From Hymenobacter sp. (GTDB lineage: Bacteria > Bacteroidota > Bacteroidia > Cytophagales > Hymenobacteraceae): DNA of 14,358 bases. The stretch lies in assembly GCA_025362615.1 (NCBI GenBank), contig JANYFQ010000068.1:1-14358 (forward strand). Direction: 5' to 3'. Positions 1 through 6,197 of this stretch are shown piece after piece; within the stretch, counting starts at the first letter, position 1, and each line of letters starts with the position of its first letter. The translations under genes and the position numbers were made by a program. The notes below the pieces were generated by a model. The model did not search any database. It saw only the letters and a list, made by a program, of their open reading frames with translations, and was not told where the DNA came from.

Positions 1-5
1 AAAAA

Positions 6-78
6 GCCGCCCGCCCGCTAATCGTTGCGGGTTTGGACACAATTAGCGGGTGGGCAGCGGAAAAAGCCGCCCGCCCGC
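6..78. repeat. GC-rich repeat with two competing hairpins before pyrH
   Basis: The 18 bases at 1-18 recur exactly at 61-78. The segment between them, 42-58, is complementary to both copies. It can pair with 6-22 (16 pairs counting one G-T pair, with one mismatch), or its part 46-58 can pair with 66-78 (12 pairs with one mismatch). The two hairpins exclude each other. Read on the minus strand, each copy is followed by TTTTT, as in an intrinsic terminator, but no minus-strand gene lies to the right that would need one here. On the plus strand no T-run follows. It may be a terminator of whatever lies left of the window, a regulatory switch before pyrH, or a contig-end artefact. Confidence 0.55.
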
Positions 79-86
79 ATCGCCTC

Positions 87-114
87 AAAAACAAGAAACT
101 AGAAACGTGAAATA
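87..114 (+). repeat. Heptad array overlapping the pyrH start
   Basis: Four consecutive 7-base units occur with a conserved AAA core, for example AGAAACT then AGAAACG. The last units contain the GTG start codon of pyrH at 107. The units match those upstream of frr (987-1007) and of the methyltransferase gene (10628-10648), where AGAAACG also occurs. Only one arm is visible here; an opposing arm in the bases before 87 was not found. Confidence 0.6.
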
Positions 115-907
115 CCAACGCATTCTCCTCAAACTCAGCGGTGAGGCGCTGATGGGGCAACAGCAGTACGGCATTGATGCCGAACGACTGATGCAATACG
201 CCACCGAAATTAAAGGCGTGGTAGCCAGTGGCTTACAAGTAGCCGTGGTGATTGGCGGCGGTAACATCTACCGGGGCGTGCAGGCCGAAGCCTTTGGCCT
301 CGACCGTGTGCAGGGCGACTACATGGGAATGCTGGCCACGGTCATCAACTCGATGGCGTTGCAGAGTGCGCTCGAAAAGCTCGACGTGAGCACGCGGCTG
401 TTGTCGGGCCTTACCATTCAGCGGGTGTGCGAGCCGTACATCCGGCGGCGGGCCGTGCGGCACCTCGAAAAAGGGCGGGTCGTTATTTTCGGGGCCGGCA
501 TTGGGTCGCCGTACTTCACTACTGACTCGGCGGCTTCGCTGCGGGCCATTGAAATTGAGGCGGACGTGGTGCTCAAAGGCACCCGCGTGGACGGCATTTA
601 CACTGCCGACCCCGAAAAAAACCCCGACGCGGTGAAGTTTGAAACCATCAGCTTTGACGAGGTTATCGAAAAGAACCTCAACGTGATGGACATGACGGCC
701 TTCACGCTTTGCAAAGAAAATAACTTGCCCATCATCGTGTTCGACATGAACACGCCGGGCAACCTGGAGCGGCTGCTTGACGGCGAACCGCTGGGCACGC
801 TCGTGAGCATGAGCGGTGCTCACGACGGGCCGAACCGCCCGGTGCTGCTGAACCCCAAACGGCTGCCGCTGCCGGCGCTGGCCGGCAATCTGCCAGAGCA
901 AGCGTAA
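107..907 (+). CDS. pyrH: UMP kinase (uridylate kinase)
   Basis: This cytoplasmic amino-acid-kinase-family enzyme phosphorylates UMP to UDP with ATP, the committed step towards UTP and CTP. The protein opens with KYQRILLKLSGEAL, the usual PyrH N-terminus, so the GTG at 107 is preferred to the GTG at 50, which would translate repeat DNA. Other family signatures are GGGNIYRG (residues 50-57), GAGIGSPYFTTDSAA (129-143) and the ATP-site stretch KGTRVDGIYTADP (157-169). The product is 266 residues, about 30 longer than usual. The family normally ends near GTLV (230-233), but a Pro- and Leu-rich tail without recognisable domain follows. The gene precedes frr by 115 bp, an order common in Bacteroidota, where tsf would be expected to the left. 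The start lies inside a heptad repeat and no ribosome-binding site is seen. Confidence 0.95.
   Translation: MKYQRILLKLSGEALMGQQQYGIDAERLMQYATEIKGVVASGLQVAVVIGGGNIYRGVQAEAFGLDRVQGDYMGMLATVINSMALQSALEKLDVSTRLLSGLTIQRVCEPYIRRRAVRHLEKGRVVIFGAGIGSPYFTTDSAASLRAIEIEADVVLKGTRVDGIYTADPEKNPDAVKFETISFDEVIEKNLNVMDMTAFTLCKENNLPIIVFDMNTPGNLERLLDGEPLGTLVSMSGAHDGPNRPVLLNPKRLPLPALAGNLPEQA
801..825. repeat. Perfect 9-bp inverted repeat inside pyrH
   Basis: TCGTGAGCA (801-809) and TGCTCACGA (817-825) are exact reverse complements separated by 7 bases. The hairpin lies at the codons where a normal-length UMP kinase would end (around residue 233) and where the unusual C-terminal tail begins. It has no T-run and is not an obvious terminator. 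Confidence 0.6.
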
Positions 908-914
908 GGCTTTG

Positions 915-1007
915 CGTTTCTTGTTTCCTGTTGCTGGTTTCTAGTTTTGTTGAAAATTAGCTGAAAGACAAGCGGCACCCCGAACAAGAAACGAGCAACC
1001 AGAAACA
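915..1007. repeat. Inverted heptad arrays between pyrH and frr
   Basis: The left arm, 915-949, is five 7-base units of the form nGTTTCT, including CGTTTCT and TGTTGCT, starting 7 nt after the pyrH stop. The right arm, 987-1007, is three units complementary to these (AGAAACG, AGCAACC, AGAAACA), followed by an A-rich run to the frr ATG. A 24-base stretch of each arm pairs with only four mismatches. The spacer of about 37 nt is not repetitive. The same units recur at 10577-10648 and, as one arm, at 87-114. Confidence 0.8.
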
Positions 1008-1022
1008 AAAAAAACAAAAAAG

Positions 1023-1586
1023 ATGGACGAAGAAATTCAGTTTTACCTCGACGACGTGCAAGAGTCGATGGGCAAGGCCCTGGCGCACCTCAACGTGGAA
1101 ATGAGCCGCATTCGGGCGGGTAAGGCTTCGCCAGCCATGCTGGAGGGCCTGCGGGTGGACTACTACGGCACGGCTACGCCGGTGAGTCAGATTGCCAACG
1201 TGTCGGCCCCCGATGCCCGCTCGTTGCTGATTAAGCCCTGGGAAAAAAACATGGTGGCGGAGATTGTGAAAGCCATTCGCAACTCCGACCTGGGCCTCGC
1301 GCCGGTAGCCGATGCCGACGGTGTGCGCCTCAACATCCCGGCCATGACCGAAGAGCGCCGCCGCGATTTGGTGAAACAGGCCAAGCACGAGTCGGAAGCG
1401 GGCAAGGTGCGGGTGCGGGCCATCCGCAAAGACGCAAACGAAGCCCTGCGGAAGCTGCTGAAAGACGGCGCTTCGGAAGATGCCGTGAAGGTGGCCGAAG
1501 AAAAAGTGCAGAAAGTAACCGACAGCTCAATTGCCGAGGTCGAGAAGATTCTAGGCAAGAAAGAGTCGGAAGTTATGACGATTTGA
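1023..1586 (+). CDS. frr: Ribosome recycling factor
   Basis: RRF acts in the cytosol with EF-G to split the post-termination 70S ribosome into subunits so that a new round of translation can begin. The 187-residue length is normal. The signature RAGKASPAMLEGLRVDYYG lies at residues 31-49, in the first long helix leading into the small second domain. The late helix carries EERRRDLVKQAKHESEAGKVRVRAIR. The ATG at 1023 follows an A-rich run that ends the heptad repeat, with no Shine-Dalgarno sequence. The gene follows pyrH on the same strand and is probably co-transcribed with it, although the intervening inverted repeat could form a strong RNA hairpin. Transcription ends at the terminator at 1625-1653. 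Confidence 0.96.
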   Translation: MDEEIQFYLDDVQESMGKALAHLNVEMSRIRAGKASPAMLEGLRVDYYGTATPVSQIANVSAPDARSLLIKPWEKNMVAEIVKAIRNSDLGLAPVADADGVRLNIPAMTEERRRDLVKQAKHESEAGKVRVRAIRKDANEALRKLLKDGASEDAVKVAEEKVQKVTDSSIAEVEKILGKKESEVMTI

Positions 1587-1624
1587 GGCGTTGTTTCGGC
1601 TCCATTCTCTCCTTTTGGTCGTAG

Positions 1625-1653
1625 AAAAAGCCCCGCTGGTCGGGGCCTTTTTT
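1625..1653. terminator. Bidirectional terminator of frr and nadD
   Basis: AAAAAGCCCCG and CGGGGCCTTTTTT flank a 5-base loop, giving a GC stem with T-runs in both directions. It lies 38 nt after the frr stop on the plus strand. The nadD stop codon (TAA at 1654-1652 on the minus strand) lies inside its A/T run, so one element serves two convergent genes. Confidence 0.9.
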
Positions 1654-2230
1654 ATGACTTCCAGTATCCGGTGCGGGCTAACTCGGCAGCGACAGCATCG
1701 GGCACCAAATAGCGGATGCTACGGCCGAGGCGCAGGTTTTGACGAATGTAGGTGGCTGAAATGTCAAGCGTTGGCGCTTCTACGACCTCTACGCGGGGCA
1801 GGGCTGACAAGTCGGGCGATGCAGTATCAGGGCGCGGGTAGGCGTAGATGTCGGTTTCGGCCAGCAGCCGGGGCGCGTCGTGCCAGCGGGGCAGGCCGGC
1901 GAGGTTGTCGGTGCCTAGCAGCAGCACGAAAACCGCCGCTGGGTGTTGCCGACGCAGAAAATCGAGGGTGGTGCTGGTGTAGCTAGGGCGCGGCAGCGCA
2001 AACTCGGCATCGGAGGCGCGGAGGCGCGGGTTGCCGGCAACGGCCAATTGCACGAGGTGCAGGCGCAGGGCTTCGGGCAGCAAATCGGCGGCGTTTTTGA
2101 ACGGGTTATGGGGCGTCACCACCAGCCACACTTCGTCGAGGTCGGGCCGGTCGGCAAAATATTCGGCCAGAATGAGGTGCCCGGTGTGAACGGGGTTGAA
2201 GGAGCCGAAAAGCAGGCCAATGCGGGGCAA
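1652..2230 (-). CDS. nadD: Nicotinate-nucleotide adenylyltransferase
   Basis: NadD transfers AMP from ATP to nicotinic acid mononucleotide to give deamido-NAD, the shared step of de novo and salvage NAD synthesis. Family marks are the nucleotide-binding motif GSFNPVHTGH (residues 9-18), GTDNL (106-110) and the C-terminal ISATYIR (157-163), which corresponds to the ISSTxIR motif. The length, 192 residues, is normal. The start is read as TTG at 2230, because the conserved N-terminus (RIGLLFGSF) begins directly after it and no ATG or GTG lies in frame nearby. It follows gmk by 134 bp, a gap filled by an inverted octad repeat that ends 8 nt before the start codon. It converges on frr with a shared terminator. 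Confidence 0.93.
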   Translation of the reverse strand: MPRIGLLFGSFNPVHTGHLILAEYFADRPDLDEVWLVVTPHNPFKNAADLLPEALRLHLVQLAVAGNPRLRASDAEFALPRPSYTSTTLDFLRRQHPAAVFVLLLGTDNLAGLPRWHDAPRLLAETDIYAYPRPDTASPDLSALPRVEVVEAPTLDISATYIRQNLRLGRSIRYLVPDAVAAELARTGYWKS

Positions 2231-2238
2231 TGTATTTT

Positions 2239-2359
2239 TAATTGTTGAATTATTGAATTGCTAAATTATTGCCGACGAATGCTCATGTCCCGCAGTGGGC
2301 GCATTGCTAACATGGGGCCGTAAGAGCAACAATTAAGCAATGCAACAATTAAACAATTA
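2239..2359. repeat. Inverted octad arrays between gmk and nadD
   Basis: The left arm, 2239-2270, holds four 8-base units such as TAATTGTT and GAATTGCT. The right arm, 2328-2359, holds four units, AACAATTA three times and AGCAATGC once, which are complementary in the same register. The arms leave 8 nt to the nadD start and 5 nt to the gmk stop. The 57-nt spacer is GC-richer and not repetitive. The AT-rich unit is unlike the GTTTCT-type unit at the other loci, but the layout is the same. Confidence 0.8.
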
Positions 2360-2364
2360 AGAAA

Positions 2365-2949
2365 CTACACAATTCCCGGCTCATCGGCCAAGAAGCTGCG
2401 TACTAGGTGCTCGGCGTGGGCGGTGGCTTCTTCCAAATCGTCGTTTACGACGGTTACGTCGAATTTGTCCTCGAAAGCCAACTCAAACGTGGCCTTGTAC
2501 ATCCGCGATGAAATGCTGGATTTGGAGTCGGTGTCGCGGGCGGTAAGGCGCTGCTCCAAAACGGCCACCGAGGGCGGGCGGACAAAAATTCCCAGCGCCC
2601 GGTCTTTGTAGAACTCTTTAATGCTGAGGCCGCCCTTTACATCAACGTCGAGAATGGCGTGGCGGCCACTTTCCCAGATACGTTCAATTTCGGATTTGAG
2701 GGTGCCATAGAAGTTGCCTTCGTACACTTCTTCCCACTCCACAAATTCGTCGTGTCGGATTTTATCCTGAAACTCCGGCACGGAGAGGAAATAATAATCC
2801 TGGCCGTTTATTTCGGCGCGACCCCGGCGGTCGCGGGTGCAAGCCGAAATGGAGAAGCTCAGGTTCGGAATTCGGGCCATCAGCCGATGCACGATGGTGG
2901 TTTTACCCGCGCCGGAGGGTGCCGAAAACACAATGATTTTGCCTTGCAT
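2365..2949 (-). CDS. gmk: Guanylate kinase
   Basis: This cytosolic P-loop kinase converts GMP and ATP to GDP and ADP, feeding GTP and dGTP pools. The P-loop SAPSGAGKTT covers residues 9-18. The GMP-binding part includes SISACTRDRRG and DYYFLS, followed by EFVEWEEVYEGNFYGTL and the DVDVKGG strand (98-104). R and D residues of the lid (RLTARDTDS) are present. The length, 194 residues, is normal. The ATG at 2949 is preceded by TAGCTTTG only 4 nt away, so the gene may be transcribed from its own promoter as a leaderless mRNA. Upstream lies the anti-sigma factor gene (gap 75 bp), downstream nadD. Confidence 0.96.
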   Translation of the reverse strand: MQGKIIVFSAPSGAGKTTIVHRLMARIPNLSFSISACTRDRRGRAEINGQDYYFLSVPEFQDKIRHDEFVEWEEVYEGNFYGTLKSEIERIWESGRHAILDVDVKGGLSIKEFYKDRALGIFVRPPSVAVLEQRLTARDTDSKSSISSRMYKATFELAFEDKFDVTVVNDDLEEATAHAEHLVRSFLADEPGIV

Positions 2950-2953
2950 CGGG

Positions 2954-2961
2954 CAAAGCTA
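2954..2961 (-). promoter_or_regulatory. Candidate -7 box for gmk
   Basis: TAGCTTTG matches the Bacteroidota -7 consensus TAnnTTTG. It ends 4 nt before the gmk ATG, so the expected transcription start coincides with the A of the start codon. A clear -33 TTTG at the usual distance was not found, which lowers confidence. Confidence 0.5.
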
Positions 2962-3024
2962 CCAACGCAGGCGCAAGCCGGGGCCAAAGGCCGTAGTTAT
3001 CCGTCGCTATTGGCCCCCAAAAAA

Positions 3025-3312
3025 TCAGGCCAGCACTTGCGACAAAATAGTGGCGTGCAAAGCCCTTGGGCTTTCCCGGCGGGCAACGCGGTCGGTCAAA
3101 AAAGTCACGAAAATGCGCTGCTTGCGGATATCGTCGAAGCACGGCGAGCAATCGTCGTGGTGGTCGAGCAGGTAGTCCTCGTCGGCGGCCGTCAGGGGAG
3201 AACCTTCGGCGAGCTGATTAACTAAATCGTTCACGTGTTCGCAGTCGGGTTCGTGGGCAGTGGCGGGCATCACGAGCGTAGCCGAATTGGTGGTAGTAGC
3301 GGTGTGGGCCAT
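3025..3312 (-). CDS. Zinc-binding anti-sigma factor (RsrA-like)
   Basis: This small soluble protein (95 residues) probably binds and silences the sigma factor encoded just upstream. It carries the zinc-binding anti-sigma signature: C24, then H51-x3-C55-x2-C58 within HHDDCSPC. The spacing C24 to H51 (27), H to C (4) and C to C (3) is nearly that of actinobacterial RsrA, in which disulfide formation releases zinc and frees SigR. These are its only three cysteines, and no membrane segment is visible, so a cytoplasmic redox-sensing role is inferred. The ATG at 3312 is clear. It lies 102 bp after the sigma gene, an unusually wide gap for such a pair, and 75 bp before gmk. The partner and the signal are inferred, not shown. 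Confidence 0.8.
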   Translation of the reverse strand: MAHTATTTNSATLVMPATAHEPDCEHVNDLVNQLAEGSPLTAADEDYLLDHHDDCSPCFDDIRKQRIFVTFLTDRVARRESPRALHATILSQVLA

Positions 3313-3414
3313 ATAAGGAGCGCGGACAGAACCGAAAAAAGGGTGGAAAAACAGTTAAAGTCCAATGACTGCTAGCAAGTTACAACTGCAAATTCGCAGT
3401 AGCTTACGGGGAGG

Positions 3415-4059
3415 TTAATCATTATCGACAGTGGATAGTTCCGCTGCGTCCTCCTTTTCGTCGTTGGCATAACCGAGGGTACGGGCATATTTCTCTAGTT
3501 TATCCTTGAGAAAATTGCGGGCGCGGTGCAGGCGTGAGCGTACCGTACCAATCGGAATATCAAGCACTTTGGCCATTTCCTCGTAAGTGAACCCTTCGAG
3601 GTCGCACAGGATGATGACGGTGCGAAAATCGACGGGCAACGAGTTGAGCGCCCCGGCTACTTCGTCGCCGATGAGGTCGCGGGTGGATTGTTGGCGCATA
3701 TCCGACGACGACGCGCCCGTGTCGGCATCGCCTTCTACCTCGTCGGGGTTGTAGTAGCCCTCAATTTCGCTGTAATCAACCTTGGCGGGCTGTTTGCTTT
3801 TTTTGCGGAAGTCGTTGATAAACGAGTTCTTGAGGATGCGGAACAGCCACGCTTTGGCGTTGGTGCCCGGCTCGAAATACTCAAAAAAGCGGTACGCCTT
3901 GAGGTACGTTTCCTGCACCAGGTCGTTGGCATCGTCCTCGTCGAGGGTGAGGCGGTAGGCGAAGTTGTAGAGCGGGTCGAGCAAGGGCATCAATTCGGCC
4001 TGAAAACGCCGGTCTTTTACCTCTTTGGTCAGTTTAACCCGTTCGGGAGAGTCGCTCAT
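3415..4059 (-). CDS. ECF sigma factor, SigR-like (sigma-70 family)
   Basis: This is a two-domain extracytoplasmic-function sigma factor of 214 residues. Region 2 (about 24-90) includes DEDDANDLVQETYLKAY, then GTNAKAWLFRILKNSFIND, a stretch closely resembling actinobacterial SigR. An acidic linker spans about 95-125. Region 4 (about 135-187) contains SLPVDFRTVIILCDLEGFTY and the helix-turn-helix ending IGTVRSRLHRAR. The acidic C-terminal tail (EKEDAAEL) is typical of the phylum. Together with the following RsrA-like gene it points to control of a thiol or oxidative stress regulon, by analogy only. The ATG at 4059 is followed directly by MSDSPERVKLTKE. No GGAAT/GTT-type self-promoter of the SigR kind was found in the 229 bp upstream. 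Confidence 0.9.
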   Translation of the reverse strand: MSDSPERVKLTKEVKDRRFQAELMPLLDPLYNFAYRLTLDEDDANDLVQETYLKAYRFFEYFEPGTNAKAWLFRILKNSFINDFRKKSKQPAKVDYSEIEGYYNPDEVEGDADTGASSSDMRQQSTRDLIGDEVAGALNSLPVDFRTVIILCDLEGFTYEEMAKVLDIPIGTVRSRLHRARNFLKDKLEKYARTLGYANDEKEDAAELSTVDND

Positions 4060-4155
4060 GGAAAATGGGTGTTCGGTAGGTGATGTTCAGCAATCAAACG
4101 AAGCCCCGCCTTTGGACAGCAAAGAAAGTCAGCAGCCGACGAATGGCCCGCGCCA

Positions 4156-4172
4156 GGCACTGTGCCACTGTG
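4156..4172. repeat. Short palindrome and direct repeat upstream of the sigma gene
   Basis: GGCACTGTGCC (4156-4166) is a perfect palindrome. CACTGTG occurs twice, at 4158-4164 and 4166-4172, 8 bases apart. The motif lies about 100 bp upstream of the sigma factor ATG and just downstream of a possible -7 box. It could be an operator. The rest of the 229-bp gap at 4060-4288 shows nothing I recognise. Confidence 0.35.
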
Positions 4173-4182
4173 TTGCCTGACT

Positions 4183-4190
4183 CAAAAATA
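4183..4190 (-). promoter_or_regulatory. Possible -7 box for the sigma factor gene
   Basis: TATTTTTG on the minus strand fits TAnnTTTG. It lies 124 bp from the sigma gene ATG, giving a leader of about 120 nt. No matching -33 element was found. A chance match cannot be excluded. Confidence 0.3.
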
Positions 4191-4288
4191 AGTAGCCTGG
4201 GGCGCGGTACACGGCCGATTGCCGGATGTACGGACGTTGCCATTGCCAGGGTTGCGCGGGGTGCGCCAGCGCCACCGCCTGCCGAATG

Positions 4289-5359
4289 CTACTGCCATTG
4301 GGCAATGCGGGCAGCCAGGGTGGCGGGCAGCAGGGCGCGGATGCAAGCGCAGGTGGCCGGTGCGGCCCGGCAGTCCTGGCAATCCGGCTTATCAAAAACG
4401 ATACACTCGGCTCGTGGCCCCAGCGGCCCCCAGCGGCCGGGGTGCATGGGCCGGATGGGCGGGTAGAGGCCCAGCGCGTGGCGGCCCAGTGCGGCGGCCA
4501 GGTGCAGCGGGCCGGTGCTGCCGGCCACAAGGCCATCGGCCGCAGCGATGAAGCTGATAAACTGAGGCAGTGTAAGTTGGCCCGTGAGGTCGGCGGCCAG
4601 GAACGGGGTGTTTTCGCGGAGCCAGGCGGTCAGTTCTGCGCCCTCGGCGGCTGTGCCCGTGACGAATACGCGGTGGCCCGCCGCGTGGAGCAAACGAGCA
4701 AGGTGGCCGAAATTGGCCAGGCCCCACTCGCGGGCGCTGCCCCGGCTGCGCGGGTGCAGGATGATATTGAGCTGACCGGGGCGACGCTTGGTCAGGCATT
4801 GCTGCCAGCGTTCGGCCAGCGGCTCGACGGGTTGCAGGCGCACCAACGGGGCCACAGCAGCGAGGTCGGGCGCGGCAATGTAGCCGAGCGGGGCCAGCAG
4901 CCGGAGGTTGAGCTGGGCTTCGTGCAACGGCGAATGGCGGCGGCTCAGGGCCACCAAGCGGTTGCACGTCAGCCAATGCCACCAGCGGCTGCGGGTGCCA
5001 ATACGAAGCGGAATGCCCGCTTGCCGGGCCAGGCGGGCCAGCTTGCGATACGGAAAAACGTGGATGATGGCCGCCGCCGCGTAGCTTCGCAGGTGGGCTA
5101 CCTGCGCGGGCGGCGGCAGTTGAAGCAAGTCGTCTAGGTTCAAAAAGTCGTCCACCCACGGGCAGGCCGCCGCCACCGGCGCGGTGTAACTACGGCCGAT
5201 GAGCACCACCCGGCAGCCCGGAAACAGCCGCTTGAGCTGCCCGCAAACCGGCAGCGTCAGCACCACATCGCCGATGGCATCGGGGCGCGAAACGAGGTAG
5301 GTAAGCGTTTGGCTGGTAGCTGATGGCTGGTGGCTGATGGCTTCTGACCTGAGAATCAA
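4289..5359 (-). CDS. Glycosyltransferase family 9 (heptosyltransferase-like)
   Basis: This is a GT-B-fold enzyme related to ADP-heptose:LPS heptosyltransferases, expected to add a sugar to the lipopolysaccharide core at the cytoplasmic face of the inner membrane. The N-terminal domain starts at RPDAIGDVVLTLP (25-37), the typical GT9 opening. The second domain shows LHPRSRGSAREWG (201-213), GHRVFVTG and AGSTGPLHLAAALG (279-292), the nucleotide-sugar binding region. Four cysteines, C327, C330, C337 and C339, lie close together near the C-terminus. The start is uncertain. The only plausible start codon is TTG at 5359, and residues 5-18 are encoded by a heptad repeat unrelated to the family. The gene follows the GT2 gene by 33 bp and is probably in one operon with it. 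Confidence 0.88.
   Translation of the reverse strand: MILRSEAISHQPSATSQTLTYLVSRPDAIGDVVLTLPVCGQLKRLFPGCRVVLIGRSYTAPVAAACPWVDDFLNLDDLLQLPPPAQVAHLRSYAAAAIIHVFPYRKLARLARQAGIPLRIGTRSRWWHWLTCNRLVALSRRHSPLHEAQLNLRLLAPLGYIAAPDLAAVAPLVRLQPVEPLAERWQQCLTKRRPGQLNIILHPRSRGSAREWGLANFGHLARLLHAAGHRVFVTGTAAEGAELTAWLRENTPFLAADLTGQLTLPQFISFIAAADGLVAGSTGPLHLAAALGRHALGLYPPIRPMHPGRWGPLGPRAECIVFDKPDCQDCRAAPATCACIRALLPATLAARIAQWQ
5311..5345. repeat. Heptad array inside the GT9 5' end
   Basis: Five tandem 7-base units occur, alternating GGCTGGT and (A/G)GCTGAT, then GGCTTCT on the plus strand. They lie inside the reading frame of the family 9 glycosyltransferase and encode its first, non-conserved residues (EAISHQPSATSQ). 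No opposing arm was found in the 33-bp gap to the GT2 gene. Confidence 0.75.
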
Positions 5360-5392
5360 ATTGCTTTTCTGTTAAATTCAGTGGGTTGTGCG

Positions 5393-6187
5393 CTACAGCA
5401 AGTGCGAGCCTGGCGAGCCAGCCGCAGCCGGTTGCTGGTTGCGTTGCTCATTGAGAACCCGCAGCTTGGCGTATTTCACGAACACACTGCACGCCGACAA
5501 ATACGCAATGCAGAGGCCCGCAAAGCCGTCCAGAAAACCCCGCCGCAGCACGTATTGATTGAAAAACTTCCAGGGCGGTTTGAGCCACAACTGCCACCAG
5601 CCCGACCGGCGGCCCTGGGCGGCCAACTCCTCGGCCCCAATGGTGCTGAAGTGGTTGAATTGGGCCAGGTGCTGGGCGATGGACGTGTAGGAATAATGAA
5701 GCAAGTCGTGTTGCAACGCGCCTACCGCCTGCCCGGCAGTTACCTCAAACCGCTCGTGGAGCAGGTGGCCCGTCCAGCGGCCCAGTCGGCGGTCGTAAAG
5801 ACGCAGTTTGCGGTCGGGGTACCAGCCGCCGTGGCGTACCCAGTGGCCGCAGTAGTTGGTGAGGCGCGGCAAGGTGTAGCCAGCGGCGGCGAAGTTGGTT
5901 TTGATTTCCTGGATTTCGGCCGTCAAGTCGGGGGTTAAGACCTCGTCGGCGTCGAGCTGTAGAATATGGTCGAAACGAGCTTGCGCGGTGGCAAAGTTTT
6001 TCTGCGTCACGTAGCCCACAAAGGCATTTTGCACCACCCGCACCCCGTGCGCGTGACATATGGCCACGGTGTCATCCGTCGAGAACGAATCTACCACTAC
6101 CACGTCGTCGGCCACGGCGGCGGCGGCTTGCAGGCAGCGGGCAATGTTGGCCGCTTCGTTGAAGGTGATGATGACGACGGAGAGCAC
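5393..6187 (-). CDS. Glycosyltransferase family 2, KdtX/WaaE type
   Basis: This GT-A-fold glycosyltransferase probably adds a beta-linked sugar to the LPS inner core, as in the KdtX/WaaE branch. It starts with LSVVIITFNEAANIARCL (2-19), followed by VVDSFSTDDT (31-40) and the metal and nucleotide-sugar motif LDADE (78-82). Further on, WYPDRKLRLYDRR, GHLLHE and KPPWKFFNQYVLRRGFLDG match this subfamily. The C-terminus may form an amphipathic membrane-facing helix. The start is GTG at 6187, 10 nt after the ligase stop, so tight co-transcription is likely. The last residues (NEQRNQQPAAAG) are encoded by DNA with a faint 7-base period (5429-5442), like the intergenic heptads. Confidence 0.9.
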   Translation of the reverse strand: MLSVVIITFNEAANIARCLQAAAAVADDVVVVDSFSTDDTVAICHAHGVRVVQNAFVGYVTQKNFATAQARFDHILQLDADEVLTPDLTAEIQEIKTNFAAAGYTLPRLTNYCGHWVRHGGWYPDRKLRLYDRRLGRWTGHLLHERFEVTAGQAVGALQHDLLHYSYTSIAQHLAQFNHFSTIGAEELAAQGRRSGWWQLWLKPPWKFFNQYVLRRGFLDGFAGLCIAYLSACSVFVKYAKLRVLNEQRNQQPAAAGSPGSHLL

Positions 6188-6197
6188 GGCACGGCGC

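Noticed and set aside
50..106. Longer pyrH start at GTG 50
   Set aside because: The added residues are encoded by the GC hairpin and heptad repeat and have no counterpart in UMP kinases.
233..901. 222-codon minus-strand frame opposite pyrH
   Set aside because: No domain is recognisable and the composition is shadow-like; pyrH on the plus strand is certain.
915..1007. CRISPR-like array
   Set aside because: Units are only 7 bases with no spacers between them, and the arms face each other.
4226..5137. 303-codon plus-strand frame opposite the GT9 gene
   Set aside because: It is low-complexity Ala/Gly/Gln-rich, typical of antisense frames in GC-rich DNA. The minus strand encodes a recognisable GT9 enzyme.
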